Below are positions 18,035 to 25,240 of a stretch of 64,000 bases of DNA, piece by piece. Each line of letters starts with the position of its first letter. Position 1 is the first letter of the stretch. The position numbers and the translations under genes were made by a program. A model generated the notes under the pieces. The model saw nothing but the letters and a program-made list of their open reading frames with translations. It was not told the DNA's origin and made no database searches. Source of the DNA: Methylobacter sp. KS41. GTDB lineage: Bacteria; Pseudomonadota; Gammaproteobacteria; Methylococcales; Methylomonadaceae. The stretch spans positions 1,364,001 through 1,428,000 of the forward strand of contig PHSP01000003.1 in assembly GCA_002862125.1 (NCBI GenBank), in the 5' to 3' direction.

Positions 18035-19024
18035 ATGAATACGTATCGAATTACATTAAGCCTGCAATCAGCATTCGCTACGCCGTTAAAGGGCGACACG
18101 CTGTTTGGGCAACTGTGCTGGGCAATTCGTAATCGCTTGGGCGAAGAGCGCTTGAATCAATGCCTGGAAGGCTACGCCAACAGCCAACCGTTTGCCGTAG
18201 TTTCTGATGCTTTTCCCAACGGTTATTTACCGCTGCCGAAATTGCCGGGCTGCTTTTACCAACTCCCGGAAGGCGAAGATCGCAAGGCGGTAAAAAAGCT
18301 CACCTGGCTGCCGGAAGCCGAACTGCAAAAACCGCTTAAAGAATGGTTGTGCCATGCCGTCAATGCCAAAGCCATAGCCTCATCGATAACCAATAAATCC
18401 GTGGGAGCGACGCCCACGTCGCGATTAAACGCTGCCAGCCTTAGCGAAAAACACCCGCAACCACACAACACCATCAATCGCCAGACCAACACCACCGGCG
18501 AAGGCGGCTTTGCACCTTACAGCATTGAACAGGAATGGTTTATTCCCGGATTGCGCTGGACCTTATACCTTCTTCTTGATACAGCCCGGTTAAGTGCTGA
18601 AGACTGCCAGCAATGCCTTAAAGATATCGGTGCTTTTGGCTTTGGCAAAGACGCCAGCATTGGCATGGGCAAATTCCAAATTGAAGATTTTCAGGAACAG
18701 CCATTACCAGCGCAAAGCGATGCCAACGCCTGTTTAACCCTCGCGCCCTGTGCGCCGCAAGGTTTGGGGTTTGATAGCCGGACCAGCTTTTACCAACTGT
18801 TCACACGATTCGGGCGGCATGGCGACATTGCCGTCCATCAGGAAGGCAAACCGTTTAAAAATCCGGTGTTGCTGGCGCAAACTGCCGCTGTGTTTGGCGC
18901 CCATCCGCCCAAGTCCGGTTTTATTGGTCAGGGTATTGGCGGCAATGGCAAATTATCCAAAACCATGGTAGCCACTGTACATCAGGGCTATGCCCCGGTG
19001 ATTGGCGTGCACCTACAGAAATAG
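18035..19024 (+). CDS. csm4: Csm4 RAMP (5' tag-binding subunit)
   Basis: A GGGAGG ribosome site precedes the ATG. The 329-residue RAMP begins YRITLSLQSAFATPLKGDTLFGQLCWAIRN, the typical Csm4 opening. It ends with a Cys-free C-terminal domain containing FGFGKDASIGMGKF. Csm4 caps the complex, holds the crRNA 5' tag and contacts Cas10. Residues about 122-131 (NKSVGATPTSRLNA) are encoded by an in-frame REP unit followed by a low-complexity linker, between the two RAMP folds. That is a tolerated place for an insertion. Confidence 0.92.
   Translation: MNTYRITLSLQSAFATPLKGDTLFGQLCWAIRNRLGEERLNQCLEGYANSQPFAVVSDAFPNGYLPLPKLPGCFYQLPEGEDRKAVKKLTWLPEAELQKPLKEWLCHAVNAKAIASSITNKSVGATPTSRLNAASLSEKHPQPHNTINRQTNTTGEGGFAPYSIEQEWFIPGLRWTLYLLLDTARLSAEDCQQCLKDIGAFGFGKDASIGMGKFQIEDFQEQPLPAQSDANACLTLAPCAPQGLGFDSRTSFYQLFTRFGRHGDIAVHQEGKPFKNPVLLAQTAAVFGAHPPKSGFIGQGIGGNGKLSKTMVATVHQGYAPVIGVHLQK
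18401..18426. repeat. REP unit inside csm4
   Basis: A single copy, GTGGGAGCGACGCCCACGTC followed by GCGATT, is read in frame within csm4. It is one of at least nine REP sites in the CRISPR locus. Confidence 0.9.
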
Positions 19025-19025
19025 G

Positions 19026-19098
19026 GTGGGAGCGACGCCCACGTCGCGACTAACGGCAATCAGCCAATTCAAAGCGCGACGTAGGCGTCGCTCCCACA
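19026..19098. repeat. Inverted REP pair between csm4 and csm5
   Basis: A forward unit begins two bases after the csm4 stop (19026-19052). An inverted unit follows at 19074-19098. Together they fill most of the 88-bp gap before csm5. Confidence 0.9.
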
Positions 19099-19112
19099 AA
19101 AGCAGGCACAAG

Positions 19113-20768
19113 ATGAGCAATTTTTTACAAAACTACACCCTTAAATACACACCACTATCACCGCTGCACATTGGTGCCGATGAAAGCTATGAGCCGGGCA
19201 ACTATGTGATCGACGAAGAAGCCGGCGCTTTATACAGCTTTGACAGCGGCGCAGCACTGGCTGGTTTAAGCGATAGCGACAGGCAGCAGTTATTAGCGAT
19301 AGTCAATAGCAAGCCGGATGACATCATGCTGACCAAGGTGCAGGCGTTTTTTCATAAGCACCGGGAAAAATTACTGGCCTTCGCCATGCCGCCTGTCCCT
19401 ACTGCTAGTGGCGTAAAATCTCTGTATGAAAAACGCATTGGCAGGACAGCTCAGCACGAAGGCCAGGGTAGAAGAGTCATCAACAAGCTGGAAATCGAAC
19501 GCACCTCTTACAATCCAGTAGACGGCAAACCTTTTCTGCCGGGCAGCAGCATCAAAGGCGCAATTCGCACCGCTTTATTAGATGGGATCAACAATGAAAA
19601 ACCCTTAATTGATCGTAATGAACGCAATCAACAGCTCCAGCAGCGGCTGTTTGACGGTAAATTTCACACTGATCCCATGCGCCTGGTGTCTATTGCTGAT
19701 GCCGACTGGCAAGGTAGTGCGGATAAACCGGCTTGCCAGGTGCAATTTGCTGTTAATCGCAAACGTAAGCCGGTTATCAAAGACGGTAAATTACTGCAAT
19801 CGCAGGCCGAGGCCAGCAATCTGTATCAACTACTGGAATGTGTTTCGCCGTATCATTACCAAAGTTTTACTGGCAGTTTAACCTTGCTCAATACGCAATC
19901 GGTTGGGCAAAATAACTCCAAGCTGCCCAAACAACAGTTGCACTGGACTGCAAAAGACATTGCCAAAGCCTGCAACAATTTTTATGTGGGACTATTCTGG
20001 CAAGAATTTAATGCCATTAAAGAGCGCGGCTACCTGAAAACCGATTGGCTAAATCAAATGGAACAGTTGTTGGACAACGGATTATCCAAGCGTTTACATG
20101 ACGGCGACGCATTTCTGCTCCGCGTCGGCAGACACAGTGGTGCTGAGGCTTTAACGCTCAACGGTGTGCGTAAAATCAAGATTATGCAAGGCCGGGGAGA
20201 AAGACCAAAAGAGGAAAGCCAACCCAAAACCTGGTGGCTGGCCGCTGATGATATCAGCAACAAACAGGGTATGTTACCGTTTGGCTGGGTATTGGTAGAA
20301 ATCAATCCCAAAGAACCTGACAGTCCGCTTCAACAATGGCTGGAAAATGGTAACAGTGCTTTAACACTTTGGATGCAACAGCAGTTAGAAAAGCAAAATG
20401 TGCTAAAGCAAAAAGCGCAATTTCACCAGCAGCAAGAGCAGGAAAAAAAACAAGAAGAAGAGAAAAAGGCAGAAGAACTTCGCCTGCAGCAAGCCGCAGA
20501 ACAACAACGCCTGGCAAGTCTTAGCCCCATTGATCAGGAAATCGAAAGCTTCCTTAAACCCATTCAACAACAGGAACATGATACCCGTTTATTATCAGAA
20601 TTGGAAAAAGGCCGCTGGCAGGCTGCCGATGCCAGAGTCGTTGCCCAAAAAATCAAAACCTTAATGGAGCAGGCAGGTAAATGGATGCCTGATTTTGCCG
20701 GTGGCAACAAGCAAAAAGTGAAATTGAAAGAGCGCAGCCAAAAAGTGCTGTCTTATTTGAAAGACTGA
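19113..20768 (+). CDS. csm5: Csm5 RAMP with long C-terminal coiled-coil extension
   Basis: The start at 19113 gives MSNFLQNYTLKYTPLSPLHIGAD, the usual Csm5 opening. An open frame upstream only reads through REP sequence. The RAMP motif FLPGSSIKGAIRTAL sits near residue 155 and ends the first ferredoxin fold. The product is 551 residues, longer than typical Csm5. The last 140 or so residues add a Gln/Glu/Lys-rich coiled coil (about 425-465) and a helical tail (IDQEIESFLKPIQ and ARVVAQKIKTLMEQ). Csm5 normally caps the 3' end of the crRNA and recruits nucleases for trimming, so the extension may be a docking arm. That role is inference. Confidence 0.92.
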   Translation: MSNFLQNYTLKYTPLSPLHIGADESYEPGNYVIDEEAGALYSFDSGAALAGLSDSDRQQLLAIVNSKPDDIMLTKVQAFFHKHREKLLAFAMPPVPTASGVKSLYEKRIGRTAQHEGQGRRVINKLEIERTSYNPVDGKPFLPGSSIKGAIRTALLDGINNEKPLIDRNERNQQLQQRLFDGKFHTDPMRLVSIADADWQGSADKPACQVQFAVNRKRKPVIKDGKLLQSQAEASNLYQLLECVSPYHYQSFTGSLTLLNTQSVGQNNSKLPKQQLHWTAKDIAKACNNFYVGLFWQEFNAIKERGYLKTDWLNQMEQLLDNGLSKRLHDGDAFLLRVGRHSGAEALTLNGVRKIKIMQGRGERPKEESQPKTWWLAADDISNKQGMLPFGWVLVEINPKEPDSPLQQWLENGNSALTLWMQQQLEKQNVLKQKAQFHQQQEQEKKQEEEKKAEELRLQQAAEQQRLASLSPIDQEIESFLKPIQQQEHDTRLLSELEKGRWQAADARVVAQKIKTLMEQAGKWMPDFAGGNKQKVKLKERSQKVLSYLKD

Positions 20769-20770
20769 TC

Positions 20771-21061
20771 ATGACCACCTACTTCATCACCCGTCATCCC
20801 GGCGCCATCGCCTGGGCTAAACAGCAAGGCATTAGCGTTGACCGGCAACTCGCCCATCTGGATATTAACGACATTCAGCCGGGCGATACCGTAATTGGCA
20901 GCTTGCCGGTTAATCTGGCTGCCGAAGTTTGCCAGCGCGGCGCGGCTTACATTCACATGGGGCTAACCGTGCCGGAACGCTGGCGCGGCAAGGAATTAAG
21001 CCTGGAGCAGATGATTGAATGCGGCGCACGTCTGGAAAACTATGTGGTCAGCAAAAGCTGA
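20771..21061 (+). CDS. csx16: Csx16 family, putative cyclic-oligoadenylate ring nuclease
   Basis: The 96-residue protein begins TTYFITRHPGAIAWAKQQGI and carries GDTVIGSLPVNLAAEVCQRG and HMGLTVPERWRGKELSLEQM, which match the Csx16 (VVA1548) family found only in type III loci. Recent work assigns ring-nuclease activity on cyclic tetra-adenylate to some Csx16 proteins, so it may act as an off-switch for the CARF effectors. The gene starts two bases after the csm5 stop, so it is coupled to the effector operon. Confidence 0.88.
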   Translation: MTTYFITRHPGAIAWAKQQGISVDRQLAHLDINDIQPGDTVIGSLPVNLAAEVCQRGAAYIHMGLTVPERWRGKELSLEQMIECGARLENYVVSKS

Positions 21062-21087
21062 ATATGGCTTGTTTATTAACATGGAAG

Positions 21088-21176
21088 TCGCGACGAGGGC
21101 GTCGCGCCCACGGATGGTAATGACGCTTGATGTGGGAGTAATTCAAAATGTAGGAGCGACGCCCACGTCGCGACTA
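21088..21176. repeat. REP pair at the 5' end of the RAYT gene
   Basis: An inverted unit at 21088-21111 and a forward unit at 21150-21176 flank about 40 bp. They lie where the RAYT gene begins, the usual arrangement for a REP-mobilising transposase and its substrate. Confidence 0.9.
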
Positions 21177-21626
21177 AAAAACCACAATAAATCCAAGCCC
21201 CACAGTAAAAACCTGCGCAAAGGCCGTTATTCAGCGCCGAATCAGATTTATCTGATTACTGCGGTAACCCAAAATCGCCTGCCTGTGTTTGCTGACTTTT
21301 ACAAAGCGAGGCAACTGATAAAGGTGCTAAAAACCGAACAGCATGCACACACCCTTGCGTTCGTGGTCATGCCGGATCATTTGCATTGGTTGATGGCGCT
21401 TGGCGAGCAGCGTCAACTGAGCAAGGTAGTGCAAGGAATTAAATCCATCTCATCTCGAAAAATCGGTCACCCGCTTTGGCAAGCAGGCTATTACGATCAT
21501 GCTTTGCGGGCTGAAGAGGATATTCAGGCAACAGCCCGCTATATCGTTGCCAATCCACTGCGTGCCGGCCTGGTTGAGCGGATTGGCGATTACCCTCATT
21601 GGGATGCGATGTGGTTGTGCGATTGA
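21120..21626 (+). CDS. REP-associated tyrosine transposase (RAYT)
   Basis: A Y1/HUH single-strand transposase of the IS200/IS605-like type. Core features are PNQIYLITAVTQNRLPVF, the HUH motif in VVMPDHLHWLMAL, and the catalytic-Tyr helix ARYIVANPLRAGL near the C-terminus. RAYTs bind and cut REP hairpins and are domesticated in many gammaproteobacteria. This copy is bracketed by REP pairs on both sides and lies between csx16 and cad1. The start is uncertain, because any start upstream of about 21150 translates part of a REP. I chose the ATG at 21120. The enzyme is the obvious source of the REP units spread through the locus. Confidence 0.85.
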   Translation: MTLDVGVIQNVGATPTSRLKNHNKSKPHSKNLRKGRYSAPNQIYLITAVTQNRLPVFADFYKARQLIKVLKTEQHAHTLAFVVMPDHLHWLMALGEQRQLSKVVQGIKSISSRKIGHPLWQAGYYDHALRAEEDIQATARYIVANPLRAGLVERIGDYPHWDAMWLCD

Positions 21627-21634
21627 ATTGCAGA

Positions 21635-21700
21635 TATCGCGACGAGGGCGTCGCTCCTACAACCGTTGTTCTGCGTGGGAGCGACGCTCTCGTCGCGATT
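21635..21700. repeat. REP pair after the RAYT gene
   Basis: An inverted unit (21635-21660) and a forward unit (21675-21700) lie in the gap between the RAYT stop and cad1, completing the flanking pairs around the transposase gene. Confidence 0.9.
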
Positions 21701-21718
21701 AAAAACTAGAAACTATAA

Positions 21719-23911
21719 ATGAACCCTACAATGACTCAAACCAGCCAAACCCAAAATATCCTGCTCTGTACCCTTGGCACCAGTTGGGCGGTGATTCCTG
21801 AAGCCTATGCGTTTCTGGCGCCTGATAAACTACCGATGTATCAAAATCACCCCGAGCAGGCACAACTGCTGGCATTAAAAGCCGAATATCAATTACAGCC
21901 GCCCGATGAAATTTGGGTCTGCACCACCCAAGGCGAGCAAACCCAAAAAAGCCTGGAGCAATTGCAACAATGGATTGTGCTCTGCCCGCAAGCCCCGGTA
22001 TTAAGAATCTGGCAAGCCGGGCAAACAGATCAACTCGCTAGTCAGGAAGAATGCGGCAAAATCCGTGAATTGATCGTCAGAGCCTGTCTCAAAGCCCATC
22101 AGCATGCCAACGGCGACGCCCTCGTCGAGGAAACAAATACCCCCGGTAGGAGCGACGCCCTCGTCGCGAAAAAAACCGGCCAGGTTGTCCTGTCTTTGGC
22201 CGGTGGCCGCAAAACCATGAGCGCAGACATGCAATGGGCCGGCAGCTTGTTTGGCTGTCAGGCCTTGCTGCATGTCATCAGCGATGACAGCCGGTTACGG
22301 GATTCAATTTTATTCAAGCCTCAGCCAGCCATGTTAGCCCAAGCTTTAACCAAAGACTTGGCGCAACTGATCATGCCGCTAATTGCCGGCCAAACCAGCC
22401 GCAGCGATTTGCTGGACATCAGCGTCGATGATGCCGGCCCGATAAAAACTGAAGCTTATCCCCTGGATTTGCCGCCGGCCACGCAAATTGCGCTATTTAA
22501 CGATACCGGTCATAGTCTTAGTAAAGAGTTAAGCAAGCGCGAAAAAGCCAGCAGCCGCCTGTTTGGTAATTTTTTACTGGAAATCAGCCGTAGCGAGTGC
22601 CACGAAAACTGGCGCAGCCTTTACCGGCTGCCGCCACGCAGCATAGACCGACTGCGCAACACGATGTTGACCGGTATGGATCGCGACTGGCTGATCAGCC
22701 TGCCTAAAGCAGATCTTCACCGCCACCTCGGCGGTTGCCTGGATTTGGACGCCCAACGCCGGGTGGCGCAAGCCATCTGGCAAAGCCTCACTCCGGATGA
22801 ACAAAGCCAGGCCCTCCAGCACAGTCAACCTTTGCTGGACACGCCGGACTGGCCGTGGCAATGGCCTGAACAGCTTAATATACAAGGCGCGCGCAGCCAC
22901 AACAGCGCCGCCTTGCTGTTGCATGCCAGTGATGCGCAACTACGGCATAATCTTTGGCAGGCGACCGAGCCCCGCATTGCCCTGAAAACCGGCCATCACG
23001 CCGGTTTTTCCGCCTATGAACGCCCAGGCGAACTGACAGGGTCAGCATTGTTAAGCCATCCCGCCAGCATCCAACCTTACGCCCAAGCCCTTGTGCAGCA
23101 AGCCCTCGATGAAGGGCTGGCTTATGTGGAACTGCGCGGCAGTCCGCAAAAATACGGTGACGGTCTGACATTTCTAAAAAATTTTTATTACGCGCTCACA
23201 GAAACACTGACAAGCTTGCCAACCGGCAACCCGCCACAGTTCCGTTTTATCATCATTGCCGACCGCCGTGCCAGGGAAGCAGATTTAAAGAAGACGATTT
23301 GCCTGGCAGTCGATGCTAAAAAACTGCTTCCCGGCTTTGTCGTTGGTCTGGACATGGCCGGAGATGAGCAGCAAACCAAACCGGAGGACATTGCCCACTT
23401 GTTTATCCCAGCCTTTGAGTATTGCCTGCCGGTCACCATCCATGCCGGCGAAGGCGAACAAGCCGAATCGATCTGGCAAGCCGCCTACCATCTGCATGCC
23501 GACCGCATCGGCCATGGCCTGACCCTTAACGGCAATGCCAACCTGGCGCAACGCTTCCGCGACCGCAACATCTGTCTGGAACTGTGCCCCACATCCAATC
23601 GTGAAGTTGTCGGCTATAATGATCCGCGCTTCCCGGACAGCAGAAAATATCCGCAATACCCGCTGCTCGAATTGTGGAAAAAAGGCTTGCCGCTCACAAT
23701 CTGCACCGACAACCCGGGAATTAGCCGCACCACGCTGGCTGACGAATACCTGACGGCCGCGGCGATGATCGATAACCAGCTTAGCCAGTGGGATGTGCTG
23801 GCCATGATTAAACAGGGCTTTGTACATAGTTTTCTATCGGGAAGCAGTAAGGAAGCCCTGTTAAAACAGGTCGATGCACAACTCTATCAACTCATTTCCG
23901 GGCAACCCTAA
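21719..23911 (+). CDS. cad1: Cad1: CARF domain fused to adenosine deaminase
   Basis: The 730-residue product has an N-terminal CARF domain (ILLCTLGTSWAVIPEAYAFL near residue 14 and VVLSLAGGRKTMSADMQWAG near 160). From about residue 325 it has a complete adenosine-deaminase barrel: the zinc HxH in LPKADLHRHLGG (His334, His336), HAGE (His575), RIGHG, CPTSNREV, and the catalytic-site Asp in CTDNPGIS (Asp664). CARF-deaminase proteins called Cad1 have recently been described as deaminating ATP to ITP on binding cyclic oligoadenylate, stalling growth and phage replication. All metal ligands appear intact. A REP-derived stretch (around residues 132-150) is inserted in the CARF half. The gene lies between the RAYT and card1 genes. 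Confidence 0.93.
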   Translation: MNPTMTQTSQTQNILLCTLGTSWAVIPEAYAFLAPDKLPMYQNHPEQAQLLALKAEYQLQPPDEIWVCTTQGEQTQKSLEQLQQWIVLCPQAPVLRIWQAGQTDQLASQEECGKIRELIVRACLKAHQHANGDALVEETNTPGRSDALVAKKTGQVVLSLAGGRKTMSADMQWAGSLFGCQALLHVISDDSRLRDSILFKPQPAMLAQALTKDLAQLIMPLIAGQTSRSDLLDISVDDAGPIKTEAYPLDLPPATQIALFNDTGHSLSKELSKREKASSRLFGNFLLEISRSECHENWRSLYRLPPRSIDRLRNTMLTGMDRDWLISLPKADLHRHLGGCLDLDAQRRVAQAIWQSLTPDEQSQALQHSQPLLDTPDWPWQWPEQLNIQGARSHNSAALLLHASDAQLRHNLWQATEPRIALKTGHHAGFSAYERPGELTGSALLSHPASIQPYAQALVQQALDEGLAYVELRGSPQKYGDGLTFLKNFYYALTETLTSLPTGNPPQFRFIIIADRRAREADLKKTICLAVDAKKLLPGFVVGLDMAGDEQQTKPEDIAHLFIPAFEYCLPVTIHAGEGEQAESIWQAAYHLHADRIGHGLTLNGNANLAQRFRDRNICLELCPTSNREVVGYNDPRFPDSRKYPQYPLLELWKKGLPLTICTDNPGISRTTLADEYLTAAAMIDNQLSQWDVLAMIKQGFVHSFLSGSSKEALLKQVDAQLYQLISGQP
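22113..22169. repeat. Direct REP pair inside cad1
   Basis: A diverged unit at 22113-22131 and a better-preserved one at 22146-22169 have the same orientation and are translated in frame (GDALVEETNTPGRSDALVAK). They sit just before the second CARF motif. Confidence 0.85.
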
Positions 23912-23926
23912 TCTGGGAGCGATATT

Positions 23927-23990
23927 GTAGGAGCGACGCCCTCGTCGCGAATCAATCATTTAAAATCGCGACGAGGGCGTCGCTCCTACA
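23927..23990. repeat. Inverted REP pair between cad1 and card1
   Basis: A forward unit (23927-23951) and an inverted unit (23964-23990) are separated by 12 bases. They occupy the gap ahead of card1 and could form a long hairpin in the operon mRNA. Confidence 0.9.
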
Positions 23991-24039
23991 TTAGGATTTT
24001 TCCCACAAAAACCCATATCCTAACCACAGGCAACCAGAC

Positions 24040-25167
24040 ATGAACATTAGCACCCACCTTATTCTGGTATCTGCCCAGCCGATACCCAATCTCACGCCCA
24101 TCCTGGACGACAGCCTGCGCCCGCAAAAAGTCGTCATGCTGGTCAGTCCCGATATGCAGGAACGCAGCAACGCCCTGGAAAACATTTTGAAGCCGCGCGG
24201 CATTGGCGTGGAGCGCTGCCTGATTGACGATCCCTGGAATGCAGCCCGCATCAGCGATCAGGTTCTGGATTTGCTCACTCAATACCCGGATGGCGGCATC
24301 GCCCTTAATGCCACCGGCGGCACCAAACTGATGAGCATTGCCGCCTATGAAGCCTTCCGCAGCGAAAAATTGCCAATCTTTTACGTCCACCCCGAACATG
24401 ACCGGCTGATCTGGCTATCGCCTAAACTCCCGGACGTTGACTTGTCCGATCGACTGAAACTTAAAGATTACCTGATGGCTTATGGCGCCAGCAGTGTTGA
24501 AATATTGGATCCCACCGGAGTTAGCGCGCCCATCCGGCAACTGACGCAGCAGCTTTTGGCAGACATCAACCGCTATGCCAGTGAACTGGGCGCGCTCAAT
24601 TATCTGGCCGGACAAGCCGATAATCCGCGACTGAGCTGTCAAATTGAATCCGGCCCGCAATCCAGGCCCTATTTATGGGAATTACTGGACTTGTTTGAAG
24701 CCGCCGGGCTTTGCAAAATCGACGGCCACAGCCTGCGCTTTACCGATGAAAACGCCCGTTTTACCGCCAACGGCGGCTGGCTGGAATTGCACACCTATGC
24801 GCTCTGTCTCAACCTGAAAAAAGCCTTGTCCATACAGGATATCGCCAGCAACATTACCATCAAGCGCCAATCAGGACGAGCGGTAGTCAAAAACGAAATC
24901 GACATTGGCCTGATCAAAGCCAACCGCCTGCATCTGATCGAATGCAAAACCGGGTATCTTGAAAAAGGGGCCGATGTGCTGTATAAACTGGACAGCCTTC
25001 GCGATTTGATGGGAGGCTTGCAAGGGCGCGCCATGCTGGTTAGTTTTAACCCCCTCGATAAAGCCAGCCGGGCTCGTGCCCAAGAGCTGAATATCCAGCT
25101 TTGCTGTCGAAGCGAACTGCGAAATTTGCAGCATCATTTACAAACCTGGCTAATCAATGAGAGATAA
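24040..25167 (+). CDS. card1: Card1/Can2-type CARF nuclease
   Basis: A 375-residue protein. The N-terminal CARF domain (HLILVSAQPIPNLTPILDD, and IALNATGGTKLMSIAAYEAF near residue 90) is followed by a linker or winged-helix region and a PD-(D/E)xK nuclease domain of the DUF1887 kind. The nuclease signature is NEIDIGLIKANRLHLIECKT, with candidate catalytic Glu286, Asp288, Glu301 and Lys303. Characterised Card1/Can2 enzymes are activated by cyclic tetra-adenylate and cut single-stranded DNA and RNA, or nick DNA, to arrest growth. The nuclease motif looks intact. It is the last protein gene before the array. Confidence 0.9.
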   Translation: MNISTHLILVSAQPIPNLTPILDDSLRPQKVVMLVSPDMQERSNALENILKPRGIGVERCLIDDPWNAARISDQVLDLLTQYPDGGIALNATGGTKLMSIAAYEAFRSEKLPIFYVHPEHDRLIWLSPKLPDVDLSDRLKLKDYLMAYGASSVEILDPTGVSAPIRQLTQQLLADINRYASELGALNYLAGQADNPRLSCQIESGPQSRPYLWELLDLFEAAGLCKIDGHSLRFTDENARFTANGGWLELHTYALCLNLKKALSIQDIASNITIKRQSGRAVVKNEIDIGLIKANRLHLIECKTGYLEKGADVLYKLDSLRDLMGGLQGRAMLVSFNPLDKASRARAQELNIQLCCRSELRNLQHHLQTWLINER

Positions 25168-25240
25168 CTTTTTAAAAATGCAAAACCTTGTCAACCACCC
25201 CGCTAACCTGCTGAAAATAAAAGGAGAAAAATGCCAAGCT
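25168..25240 (+). promoter_or_regulatory. Probable CRISPR leader
   Basis: This short gap separates card1 from the first repeat. The opposite end of the array has the degenerate repeat, so this is the leader side. It is A-rich near the array. It also contains AGGAG five bases before an ATG at 25231 whose frame runs into the first repeat and stops after ten codons. The leader may extend back into card1. Confidence 0.55.

Noticed and set aside
19002-19112. Extended N-terminus for csm5 through the REP region
   Set aside because: The extra residues are translated REP sequence and overlap csm4. The family start is at 19113.
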